In this document: positions 42,933 to 50,658 of the stretch, piece after piece
Layout of the letters: the number at the start of each line of letters is the position of its first letter
Position numbering within the stretch: position 1 is the stretch's first letter
Source: Paenibacillus sp. NAIST15-1
GTDB lineage: Bacteria; Bacillota; Bacilli; Paenibacillales; Paenibacillaceae
NCBI RefSeq assembly: GCF_001894745.1
Contig: NZ_BBYF01000005.1
Coordinates: 62,001 to 126,000 of the forward strand
Direction: 5' to 3'
DNA length: 64,000 bases
The notes under the pieces: generated by a model
Told to the model about the DNA's origin: nothing
What the model saw: the letters and a program-made list of their open reading frames with translations, nothing else
Database searches by the model: none
Program-made: the position numbers and the translations under genes

Positions 42933-43679
42933 ATGGCGTTGATTGAGCATAGCAATCTTGAAGAATATCAGGATCCCGTAAATTACGATCTTGAATTTGG
43001 CGGTGAAATGGACAAATATCAGTTCTTTCTTGAGCTTGCTAGATAGAGTCCTGGAGAAGTGTTAGAACTTGCTTGTGGTACAGGCTTAACAACGATCCCC
43101 CTGGCAAAAGCCGGCATAACGATGACTGGTGTAGATATCTCATCAGAGATGCTCGCATATGCGCGGTTGAAGGCGGAGGGGTTGCCTGTTACTTTTATGG
43201 AAGGCGATGCCCGTACTTTCGAATCGGACAAGCGATTTTCGATGATTTATTTGACTGGCAATGCATTTCAGGCATTCTTACGTGAGCAAGATCAGATCGA
43301 TTTGCTCACGACCGTTCACAAACATTTACAACCCCACGGAATCTTTGCATTTGAGACTCGTAATCCGGAGGGAACGGATTTATCCGATGAAGAGGAAACA
43401 GAATGGGGATCATTTATTGATAAGGATGGAAATACTGTCAAGGTGTCTGGCACACAACGTTACGATGCTAGCCAGCAAATCATGCATTGGGTCACGATGC
43501 GTGATTGGGGGGATAAGCGAACGACTTCCCGAATTGCTTGTCGGTTCACGGATCAGAATACGCTGCATACTTTATTAACTCGTCACGGCTTTCGCGTGGA
43601 ACATCAATATGCTGACTGGGATAAAACGCCGTTCTCTCCGTTATCTCCATCGATCATTAGCGTTTGTAGGAAAGATTAG
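42933..43679 (+). pseudogene. Class I SAM-dependent methyltransferase with an in-frame stop
   Basis: The gene starts at 42933 behind GAGAGGAGGGA and encodes 37 residues (MALIEHSNLEEYQDPVNYDL ... FFLELAR), then a TAG at 43044-43046, after which the same frame continues SPGEVLELACGTGLTTIPLAKAG. The SAM-binding motif I is ELACGTG and motif II GVDISSEMLAYAR. Without the stop the protein would have 248 residues. CAG to TAG is a one-base change. Restart at the GTG at 43059 would give 206 residues lacking the N-terminal helix. It follows the APS kinase by 12 bp, so it probably belongs to the same operon. Confidence 0.85.
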
Positions 43680-43704
43680 GAGAGACAGACATACTGCATT
43701 GCAA

Positions 43705-43734
43705 TAAAACATCCCCTCAACTCGAGGGGATGTT
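43705..43734. terminator. Bidirectional terminator closing the STM40xx operon
   Basis: Stem AACATCCCCTC / GAGGGGATGTT, loop 5 nt. The T run is stronger on the minus strand (TTTTATT). Confidence 0.75.
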
Positions 43735-43789
43735 TGGTGATCCCTAGTTTAGAATGCGAGCAGGTCCATCCCTTATGGGATAGAGCTTT

Positions 43790-44009
43790 AACGGTCTGTT
43801 CAACGAGGGCGGGCGCACCCGTTCGGGACATGCTCATCGTAATGCCGTTTCCTTTTCCAGCATTTTGATAAGCCTGAACGTGTACACGCATCTTCTAAAT
43901 ACCACTTCATCCAGACCTTCAGCTGATCCTCACTCTTGATATTTAGCTCCTTCATTACTTCTTTCACAGAAATACTTACAAATCTCATCTCGATTGATTT
44001 CAATTTCAA
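43790..44009 (-). pseudogene. IS3-family OrfA-like remnant
   Basis: On the minus strand the first 35 residues (MRFVSISVKEVMKELNIKSEDQLKVWMKWY) match the helix-turn-helix of IS3/IS150-type OrfA proteins (K-E-L-x-I-x-x-x-x-Q-V-K-x-W-x-x-W-Y). After that the frames are broken and no OrfB is present. Identification rests on this short part. Confidence 0.45.
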
Positions 44010-44028
44010 CCCCTGATTATTTCATGAA

Positions 44029-44306
44029 AATACGACATTCCACATCAAAAAGAGGTTATCCTCATTTTTATTGATGGAAATTTTACGGTAGACAATCTCT
44101 ATAATAAAGAAACAGATGGGGCCATAAGTCTTATGGTCAACGGTAATTTGTGTGCGAAAAATATAGCTGTTGGCGGTCAGGAAATATATGTATCGGGTAA
44201 TCTGATGATTGAGGAAATATTGTGCGGCTCCTACAATCATGGAGAATCGATTGTTCAAGGTGATCTCACCGTCAAGCGCGTACAGACGAAGATGGAGACT
44301 ACCTGA
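44029..44306 (+). pseudogene. Fragment with repetitive G-N/D beta motifs (bactofilin-like)
   Basis: A frame without a start codon encodes LIFIDGNFTVDNLYNKETDGAISLMVNGNLCAKNIAVGGQEIYVSGNLMIEE and ILCGSYNHGESIVQGDLTVK. The recurring (V/S)-x-G-(N/D)-L-x-(V/A) strands suggest a right-handed beta helix like bactofilins and polymer-forming proteins. It has lost its N-terminus and stops at 44304-44306. Function unknown. Confidence 0.45.
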
Positions 44307-44503
44307 ATGCCCGGATTGAAATCAGAACTCCTGATGGAGCGTATTATTTTTATTCACTGGATCATGGAAATTATGTTTCATGGCATTATCAGCCACCTGA
44401 TCAATATGGCATGCAGGACATGTCCTTATTGGATCTGAGGCGCTGGGAGGCATCTGAGCGGTATTTTGCTGGATTCAAAAAATTCATTGCTCAGAAAATA
44501 TGA
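44285..44503 (+). pseudogene. C-terminal fragment of an unknown protein
   Basis: Overlapping the previous fragment in another frame, this one encodes DEDGDYLNARIEIRTPDGAYYFY, then DHGNYVSWHYQPPDQYGMQD and RRWEASERYFAGFKKF before a stop. It may be the end of the same gene after a frameshift, or a second gene joined by deletion. No ribosome binding site is seen. Confidence 0.35.
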
Positions 44504-44690
44504 AAACGCGTACTGATTGTAGCATCAATAATTATAGGTAGTAGGTAAAAATACTGGGCTGATTTGCAAATCCATTTATAAACACTTACATGATCAAATG
44601 ATGATGCAGAAACAAAAAAATTGTGACAGATAAACTAGGCTTATTGAAGGATTTGACGCTAGAAAATAGGTATGCAATTATCATTGCAAA

Positions 44691-44705
44691 TGATAATCAA
44701 TATCA
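44691..44705. promoter_or_regulatory. Fur box before the AraC gene
   Basis: TGATAATCAATATCA matches the 7-1-7 Fur consensus TGATAATNATTATCA at all but one position. A second overlapping palindrome ATTATCATT-GCA-AATGATAAT (44678-44698) extends it. It sits over a possible -10 (TATATT, 44706 onward) and about 60 bp before the GTG start. Confidence 0.85.
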
Positions 44706-44764
44706 TATATTATGGGGGTATAAATCTTTCAACACAGAGTGAAAGTGAAGGGGAGAGCAAGACG

Positions 44765-46726
44765 GTGAAATTGAATGAGCAAGCTTTACTATGGAACCAA
44801 GCATTCATCAAGATTATAGATGTACGGCATACAATAATGAAGCAAGGCGAGGAGTTGCATGCGTACAGAATGCCCTCAAGCGCCTTCTTATATGTAATTA
44901 GAGGCAGCGCACAGCTCCAGCTGGACGGCATTGCACACCACGTCAGCCGGTTTTCCTTGATCCATGGAGGCAAGGGAGTCTATCTTGATATTACTGCGGA
45001 TGAGCTCCTGGACTATTATATGATTTTATATAAAGCGGTGCTGGCGCTGCCAGCCCGTCAAGAAACGGTCAAGTTGATAGAGGATCACAATCCGTTTCAA
45101 ATGCAATATGTGTTCAAGCCTCATTACCCGATCTCCGTCTTCCATCATGTCACCGCCATGAGCAAGGAGTGGCATCATTCGGATTTCATAGAGAAACTTC
45201 ATGTTAAAGCGATATTTTATCAAATGGTCTATGAAATACTAGAGCAAATGGAACGACAGAATGTCATAGCCGTCAAGCCTGACCTCGTGGCCCAAGCGGT
45301 ACGCTATATTCATGAGCGCTATCAGGAGCCGATTACGCTCGAGACGCTGCTTGAACACCTTGATTGCAGCTCCAGACAGCTGCTGCGCGTCTTCAAGAAG
45401 CAAGTTAGAACAAGCCCGATCGATTATTTGATTCAATTACGGATGAGCAAGGCGAAGCAGTTACTTCTTTCCACAGATTTCACCTTGAAGGAAATTGCGG
45501 AGAGCGTAGGTTATACCGACAGCTATTATTTTAGCCGTATCTTCAAGAAATACGAAGGTGCTTCTCCTACTAGCTTTAAAGAAGCTGCATTGCAGCAGGA
45601 GCAGCGTCGAAATAATCCATCCGTCGTGTCCAGATATCCCATTGCTGCTAAAAGACAGCAACGTTATATTGATAATGATTATGAGAATCATTATCATAAA
45701 AAGAGAGAAGGGGTATTACCGATGTATCGAAAGTCGAGAACAGCAATGGCAGCAACCTTATTATTTTGTTTCACCCTCTTGTTGAGCGCATGCACAACAG
45801 GAGGAACGAACGCCACATCGGCAAACAGTGGCTCGCCCAGTAATAACGTAGCAGCTTCCACAAGTCCGGCTGCAAGCAATGAGACAAGAGTAATTAAGCA
45901 TGCGATGGGGGAAGAAACACTCAGCGGTACCCCTGAACGTATTGTTATATTGACCAATGAAGGAACGGAGGCGCTGTTGGCAGTTGGCATTAAACCAGTC
46001 GGAGCCGTTCAGTCTTGGATTGGCGATCCTTGGTACGACCATATCAAGCAAGAGATGGAAGGGGTCACCGTTGTCGGAGACGAGCTGCAGCCGAATCTTG
46101 AATTGATCGCGAGCCTCAAGCCGGATCTGATTATCGGCAATAAGGTCAGACAAGAGAAAATTTACGACCAATTAAAGCAAATTGCTCCCACGATATTCTC
46201 CGAAGATCTGGCGGGAGATTGGAAAATCAATTTCAAGCTCTACTCCGAAGCTTTAAACAAGCAGGCAGAAGGAGAGCAAAAGATGGCGGCCTTTGACAAA
46301 CGTGTCGAGGAAGTCAAGGCAAAACTGGGCAGCAAAGCGGAAACGAAAGTATCAGTGGCCCGCTTCTCTGCCAAACAAGTTCGTATCTATCAGAAGCAAA
46401 CGTTCTCCGGTGTGCTATTGAGCCAATTAGGTATTGCCCGCCCAGAATCGCAGGATAAAGACTCCTTTATGGAGGTTATGTCCAAGGAAACGATACCTAG
46501 CATGGACGGCGATGTGCTCTTCTACTTCGTATCGGAGGTTCCGGGCAAGAACGATGCGGCGAAGGTGGTAGAGGAATGGAAAAAAGATCCGCTGTTCCAG
46601 AACTTGAGTGTTACCAAGAACAACAAAATTATTCAAGTCGATGAAGCCATATGGAACTCAGCAGGCGGATATGAAGCGGCCAATCTGCTGCTGGATGAAC
46701 TTGTTAAGTACTTTGATGTAAAGTAA
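44765..46726 (+). CDS. AraC-family regulator reading in frame into a siderophore-binding lipoprotein
   Basis: A single frame of 653 residues from the GTG at 44765 (AAGGGGAGAG 9 nt upstream). Residues 1-130 form a cupin-like AraC N-terminal domain, and about 185-285 contain two helix-turn-helix units (TLETLLEHLDCSSRQLLRVFKKQV; TLKEIAESVGYTDSYYFSRIFKKYEGASPTSF). After about residue 300 the frame passes without a stop through Fur-box DNA (translated IDNDYENHYHKKREG) into a complete lipoprotein that has its own start (45722). A cytoplasmic regulator with an internal lipoprotein signal makes little sense, so either two products are made or the AraC stop codon has been lost. Iron-siderophore response is the likely role. 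Confidence 0.8.
   Translation: MKLNEQALLWNQAFIKIIDVRHTIMKQGEELHAYRMPSSAFLYVIRGSAQLQLDGIAHHVSRFSLIHGGKGVYLDITADELLDYYMILYKAVLALPARQETVKLIEDHNPFQMQYVFKPHYPISVFHHVTAMSKEWHHSDFIEKLHVKAIFYQMVYEILEQMERQNVIAVKPDLVAQAVRYIHERYQEPITLETLLEHLDCSSRQLLRVFKKQVRTSPIDYLIQLRMSKAKQLLLSTDFTLKEIAESVGYTDSYYFSRIFKKYEGASPTSFKEAALQQEQRRNNPSVVSRYPIAAKRQQRYIDNDYENHYHKKREGVLPMYRKSRTAMAATLLFCFTLLLSACTTGGTNATSANSGSPSNNVAASTSPAASNETRVIKHAMGEETLSGTPERIVILTNEGTEALLAVGIKPVGAVQSWIGDPWYDHIKQEMEGVTVVGDELQPNLELIASLKPDLIIGNKVRQEKIYDQLKQIAPTIFSEDLAGDWKINFKLYSEALNKQAEGEQKMAAFDKRVEEVKAKLGSKAETKVSVARFSAKQVRIYQKQTFSGVLLSQLGIARPESQDKDSFMEVMSKETIPSMDGDVLFYFVSEVPGKNDAAKVVEEWKKDPLFQNLSVTKNNKIIQVDEAIWNSAGGYEAANLLLDELVKYFDVK
45670..45696. 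promoter_or_regulatory. Overlapping Fur boxes before the siderophore-binding protein
   Basis: TGATAATGATTATGA (45670-45684) and TGAGAATCATTATCA (45682-45696) match the Fur consensus at 13 and 14 of 15 positions. They overlap by three bases and lie 26 bp before the ATG at 45722, inside the coding frame of the AraC protein. Confidence 0.88.
45722..46726 (+). CDS. Iron-siderophore ABC transporter substrate-binding lipoprotein
   Basis: 334 residues from an internal ATG, supported by GAGAAGGGG 9 nt upstream, a full lipoprotein signal (MYRKSRTAMAATLLFCFTLL then LSAC, cysteine 24) and its own Fur boxes. The mature part is a class III binding protein (FhuD/FepB/BtuF type): TPERIVILTNEGTEALLAVGIKPVGAVQSW, LELIASLKPDLIIGNKVRQEKIYDQLKQIAPTI and YEAANLLLDELVKYF. 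It delivers a ferric siderophore to the FecCD permeases downstream. A stable hairpin separates it from them, which would favour higher expression of this protein. Confidence 0.9.
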   Translation: MYRKSRTAMAATLLFCFTLLLSACTTGGTNATSANSGSPSNNVAASTSPAASNETRVIKHAMGEETLSGTPERIVILTNEGTEALLAVGIKPVGAVQSWIGDPWYDHIKQEMEGVTVVGDELQPNLELIASLKPDLIIGNKVRQEKIYDQLKQIAPTIFSEDLAGDWKINFKLYSEALNKQAEGEQKMAAFDKRVEEVKAKLGSKAETKVSVARFSAKQVRIYQKQTFSGVLLSQLGIARPESQDKDSFMEVMSKETIPSMDGDVLFYFVSEVPGKNDAAKVVEEWKKDPLFQNLSVTKNNKIIQVDEAIWNSAGGYEAANLLLDELVKYFDVK

Positions 46727-46743
46727 TTAAGGCGTATCGAATT

Positions 46744-46776
46744 AACAAGCTGACGCTGTATTCGCGTCAGCTTGTT
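46744..46776 (+). other. Intercistronic hairpin between binding protein and permeases
   Basis: A perfect 13-bp stem AACAAGCTGACGC / GCGTCAGCTTGTT with a 7-nt loop and no T run. Such hairpins protect the upstream mRNA from 3' exonucleases or attenuate distal genes; either effect is inferred. Confidence 0.7.
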
Positions 46777-46834
46777 GGCGATTTTGGCAGTTTCGTTGTT
46801 AAGGCTGCCAATGAAAAGGAGGCACGGTGCAGAC

Positions 46835-47848
46835 ATGAATGGTTCTTTCCTCACGCGAAGCAGCAAGCGGAAGCTCGCCGGCCTAGCTGTCAGCGCGATC
46901 CTGCTGCTGATTAGTATGTTGTGCAGTGTATTGTACGGTCTTCATCACTTCGGTTTGAAAGACTTGTGGCAGGCCTACAGTCAATTCGACGGATCCAATG
47001 AGCATCTTATTCTGACGACGGCTCGCGTACCCCGAACCTTAGTTGCGGCTCTGGTAGGAGCAAGCTTAGCCGTAGCAGGGGCGATTATGCAGGTTCTAAC
47101 AAGAAATCCACTGGCTTCGCCCTCTGTCTTTGGCGTAAATGCAGGGGCAGTGCTATTTATTGTAATCGGGCTGCTCGCATACGGTTCCTCGTTAACGATG
47201 AGCGGTATGGTCTGGCTAGCTTTCGCAGGCGCGATCGCAACATCAGTGGCCGTCTATACGCTAGGCCTGCAAGGAGGCGGGTTCGAGCCAGTGAAGCTGA
47301 CCTTGGCTGGCGCTTGTATGGCTGCTTTCACTTCTTCTATTACATCCGGCATTATGCTTATTGATAAGCAGTCGCTTGAATCTGCCCTGTTCTGGATGAT
47401 CGGCTCCGTGGAAGGAAGAAATGTAGAACATTTGCTGATGGTACTGCCCTATATGGTAATAGGGTTAGCTATCTCATTCCTATTGGCGGGCTCTTTAAAT
47501 ATTATGGCGCTTGGAGACGATAGCGCAAGAAGCTTAGGACAGCGGTTGACTCTGGTGCGTGTCCTATCAGCTGCGGCAATCGTACTACTCGCTGGGAGCT
47601 CAGTAGCAGCAGCTGGTCCGATCGCTTTTGTCGGGCTTATTGTTCCTCACTTGTGCAGATACATCATTGGACATGATTTCAAGTGGCTGCTTCCTTATAC
47701 CGCACTAGTTGGTGCAATCCTTCTAGTGACTGCAGATTTAGCATCACGCTTTATTCTAGAAACCAAAGAAGTTCCGGTAGGCGTCGCAACGGCGATTGTC
47801 GGAGTTCCCTTTCTGATTCATGTGGCCAGGAGGAAATTGCATGCTTAA
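46835..47848 (+). CDS. FecCD-family iron-siderophore ABC permease 1
   Basis: 337 residues from the ATG at 46835, preceded by AAAGGAGG. About ten helices, with the family landmarks LTTARVPRTLVAALVGASLAVAGAIMQVLTRNPLASPSVFGVNAGA, the coupling region DDSARSLGQRL and the C-terminal PIAFVGLIVPHLCRYIIGHDFKWLLP. It pairs with the next gene to form the membrane channel. The last 8 bases overlap the start of that gene. Confidence 0.95.
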   Translation: MNGSFLTRSSKRKLAGLAVSAILLLISMLCSVLYGLHHFGLKDLWQAYSQFDGSNEHLILTTARVPRTLVAALVGASLAVAGAIMQVLTRNPLASPSVFGVNAGAVLFIVIGLLAYGSSLTMSGMVWLAFAGAIATSVAVYTLGLQGGGFEPVKLTLAGACMAAFTSSITSGIMLIDKQSLESALFWMIGSVEGRNVEHLLMVLPYMVIGLAISFLLAGSLNIMALGDDSARSLGQRLTLVRVLSAAAIVLLAGSSVAAAGPIAFVGLIVPHLCRYIIGHDFKWLLPYTALVGAILLVTADLASRFILETKEVPVGVATAIVGVPFLIHVARRKLHA

Positions 47849-48839
47849 CCCGCGTACAGCCAAATATACGATCATGTTTATCGCTTTAACCTTTATCGTT
47901 GCTGCCTTGTCACTTCTTAGTTTATCGGTCGGTGGAGTTGGTGTTCCTCTAGAAGAGGTGCTTGCTTCTCTTGTCGGGCGAAATGCGGAAGCCAGCAACC
48001 TGATCATTATGCAGTTCCGTCTGCCTCGAATAACAGCCGCTATTCTCATTGGTGCAGCATTGGCAGCAGCCGGAGCGCTATTGCAGGGCGTCATTCGCAA
48101 TCCGCTAGCTTCTCCGGATTTGCTTGGTGTAACGGGTGGTGCGTCGGTAGCAGTGGTTGCTTTCATGACTTTCGTGACGGGCTACAGCATTCACTGGGTA
48201 CCGTTCATTGCGATCGGCGGCGCGTTGGTTACGGCTACCCTCAATTATGTATTGGCTTGGAAAAAAGGGGTGTCGCCGTTCCGGCTGGTGCTGATCGGCA
48301 TCGGCATTTCAACCGCAATGGGGGCGCTCACTACATTCCTGCTCATTAGCGGTCCGACGTATTTGGCCGCGCAAGTGCTGAATTGGATGACAGGAAGCAT
48401 CTATGGTACCAATTGGGCCTATATCGAAGTGCTCTGGCCGTGGGTAGCGATATTCATTCCTTTGTCACTGCTGATGGCGAAGGAATTAAATGTGCAATCT
48501 TTAGGCGAGGATGTCGCTCGAGGCCTTGGAAATAGGCTTCAACTCAGCCGGATGATTCTCTTATTTTATAGTGTTGCGCTTGCCGGCGCAGCGGTTGGTG
48601 CAGCCGGTACGATCTCTTTCATCGGATTAATGGCACCGCATATTGCCAGAAGACTGGTCGGAAATTGTTACAAGCTGATCATCCCGGTATCCGCGTTTAT
48701 AGGTGCGATTATTCTATTGCTGGCGGATTTGGCAGGAAGAATGCTTTTTCAGCCGCTGGATATTCCGGCTGGCGTATTCACAGCAGGCATTGGCGCTCCA
48801 TTCTTCATGTACTTGCTATTTAAACGCAAGAGGACTTAG
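47841..48839 (+). CDS. FecCD-family iron-siderophore ABC permease 2
   Basis: 332 residues from the ATG at 47841 (AGGAGG 8 nt upstream). Landmarks are MQFRLPRITAAILIGAALAAAGALLQGVIRNPLASPDLLGVTGGA, EDVARGLGNRL and GTISFIGLMAPHIARRLVGNCYKLIIP. It forms a heterodimer with permease 1. No FepC/FhuC-type ATPase gene is encoded after it, so an ATPase encoded elsewhere must drive the importer. Downstream lies the dispersed repeat at 48948. Confidence 0.95.
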   Translation: MLNPRTAKYTIMFIALTFIVAALSLLSLSVGGVGVPLEEVLASLVGRNAEASNLIIMQFRLPRITAAILIGAALAAAGALLQGVIRNPLASPDLLGVTGGASVAVVAFMTFVTGYSIHWVPFIAIGGALVTATLNYVLAWKKGVSPFRLVLIGIGISTAMGALTTFLLISGPTYLAAQVLNWMTGSIYGTNWAYIEVLWPWVAIFIPLSLLMAKELNVQSLGEDVARGLGNRLQLSRMILLFYSVALAGAAVGAAGTISFIGLMAPHIARRLVGNCYKLIIPVSAFIGAIILLLADLAGRMLFQPLDIPAGVFTAGIGAPFFMYLLFKRKRT

Positions 48840-48947
48840 CTCATCTGTCATCTCAGATAGAGATAGAGGAGGAGAATAATGGAACGCTCATTGAGTATGC
48901 TCCTGGTTAGATCATAGACTCGCTACTGAGACGAATAGAGTCCTTAT

Positions 48948-49065
48948 AGCAAAGAGGCTTAAGGTTTTAGCATTTCTACTTACTAGGAAGCTGTATACTT
49001 TAGGCCTCTTTGTGTTTATTCTCTGGTTTGAGTGACTCCTTTCAGCCGAGAACAGAATCGATGTT
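48948..49065. repeat. Dispersed repeat with long hairpin, copy B
   Basis: AGCAAAGAGGCTTA, TAGCATT(T/C)CTACTT, TAGGAAGC, GGCCTCTTTGTGTTTATTCT and AGCCGAGAACAGAATCGATG occur in the same order as in copy A (28298-28446). The hairpin is less perfect here, and about 30 bases after TCTCTGGTTTGAG are missing relative to copy A. Confidence 0.75.
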
Positions 49066-49305
49066 TAGAACATTCAAAAATATCTCTTTAAGGTCGGCCC
49101 ACTTGAGCTAACCGAGGGGACGGATTTGCTTTCGGGGATTATCGATCTTTTTGAAGAGGGAGCAGTCTTGGGGAAAGGCGTGCTGGAAGTGACGGGCAGT
49201 GACGTAGCAGCTTTCTGCGACGGTCTAATCAAAGATACAAAAACTTACGCTGACCTCTATCAAGAATCTGTTGGCCAAGAAGGTAACAACAGGAATTTTC
49301 TATAA
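49066..49305 (+). pseudogene. C-terminal fragment of an unrecognised protein
   Basis: An open frame of 79 codons starting directly after a TAG at the edge of repeat copy B and without a start codon reads KVGPLELTEGTDLLSGIIDLFEEGAVLGKGVLEVTG, then DVAAFCDGLIKDTKTYADLYQESVG. The steady helix-like composition indicates past coding. No family is recognised, and the N-terminal part appears to have been replaced by the repeat. Confidence 0.4.
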
Positions 49306-49797
49306 TGCCCCCAAACACAAAACTACAATTCTATAGGGTGTAGTTTGGGCGGGGATACTTACTGTGGTAGGTCCATAAATAACAATTAGATCTCGGTTCG
49401 CAGGGGTTCCTGAAAAGTGTTGCCCATTTGTTAGTATGATTTGAGTATATGGAGAAATGGTTAATCGTAATCGTCCATCACTACTCTCCAACTCAGTATT
49501 AAAATAATCTACTTTTACATTCTGATAGGGGCTATTTTTTACCATGACAATTGCTTGATATTGTGGAGGGTAAATTAGAGGTGCGGGTGCATTTCCGTCA
49601 TAATATCCAGTCACTTGATCTCCTACTGACACCATTACATGGTCTACAAAATAAGTTTTGGGCGACACCACGAAATTTACGATTTCCCCCAACCCGTTGT
49701 CTACAGCTATTAATTTATAACATCCTTCGCCATTTTGCCCTGTAAAAAAATCATTAATCATAGTGATAGTACCGTGAAAAGAATAAAAATTTGTCAT
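49300..49797 (-). CDS. Hypothetical protein
   Basis: 165 residues with AAAGGAGG 8 nt before the ATG. No signal peptide or membrane helix. The sequence is beta-rich with two related halves: FHGTITMINDFFTGQNGEGCYKLIAVDNGLGEIVNFVVSPKTYFVDH and VSVGDQVTGYYDGNAPAPLIYPPQYQAIVM, the latter having the pattern of an OB-fold strand set (V-G-D-x-V-x-G-Y-Y). Proteins of this kind occur in Bacillus and Paenibacillus without a known role. It stands alone. Confidence 0.75.
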   Translation of the reverse strand: MTNFYSFHGTITMINDFFTGQNGEGCYKLIAVDNGLGEIVNFVVSPKTYFVDHVMVSVGDQVTGYYDGNAPAPLIYPPQYQAIVMVKNSPYQNVKVDYFNTELESSDGRLRLTISPYTQIILTNGQHFSGTPANRDLIVIYGPTTVSIPAQTTPYRIVVLCLGAL

Positions 49798-50658
49798 TAC
49801 AATACCTCCTTTTGCTGTGTAAAGATACGCACTATTCGTAAAGTCAAATATCCTGTATGTATAGTATGTAGGTTAATAACTATATGATTGTGCAGATGCC
49901 TATATAGGAGATTCCTCGTGTTGTGCTAACATGTATTAGCCTTGTAACATACCTTGATGATTCCAACCACTCCACACTTATTAGAGGAACTAATCTTTAA
50001 CTTTACAGGAGCGGATTTTTGTTTTAATGGTATAAGTTCATGTCCCGAGCTAAGGATAAGAACTTGTATTCATAGCCGATTAGATACCTGCATAAAAAAT
50101 AAAAGCGGTATTATTTAAGTCTTATTGTTCAGAGGGAAAATCCTTTAAAGAAAAGTGCTAATTCATGACACTCCGATAACACGACTCCAATTGAGACGAA
50201 ATTCTATTATGCTTATCTGTATAAATTCCTCCATATTGAGACATGATTCCAATCCCCTCCATGCTTTACCCATAGGCGTACTTACTTGGTTTTTGATCCC
50301 CAATTAATTGCGCGTTATGAATGTCAGCGTTCATCAGCAGTTTACTAGCTGATTCTATATTGTAGAGCAGAGTTGCTCACGCTTAATTTCCCCTTCCTAC
50401 GTAGATTTCCAACCCGCTTGTCTATGCTTCTCACGATGTGATTAGGTATTGTTTTTCATGACTTTGTACGAGTATATAAGCTCTAAGGAGTTTGTATAAA
50501 TCGGTTTAAGAAGGAGTGGATGCCCGCACGTTAACGGTTGTGCACAGCTTAGGCAGGATCCTATTCAAGAGAGGAGGCAGCTCACAAGATCGCGGCAAAG
50601 ATGGTGTCGAAAAACGAAAGGCACATTATGACCAAACCAAATCATGGGAGGTAATGTG
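49798..50658. other. Long intergenic region before the LPMO gene
   Basis: About 860 bp with no supported gene. A short minus-strand frame (50246-50163, 28 codons, GGAGGGG upstream, MSQYGGIYTDKHNRISSQLE) and a minus-strand tail (about 50367-50264, IESASKLLMNADIHNAQLIG) may be remains of small genes. The last 60 bp hold the LPMO ribosome binding site GGGAGG. Confidence 0.5.

Noticed and set aside
44765-46726. Reading the AraC and binding-protein frame as a genuine Btr-type fused regulator.
   Set aside because: A Btr-type sensor has a cytoplasmic binding domain without signal peptide; here a full lipoprotein signal, a ribosome binding site and Fur boxes mark a separate start. Both readings are kept as features, but two products are preferred.
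50163-50246. A 28-codon minus-strand frame with GGAGGGG upstream (MSQYGGIYTDKHNRISSQLE).
   Set aside because: Too short to judge without conservation data; recorded only in the note on the intergenic region.
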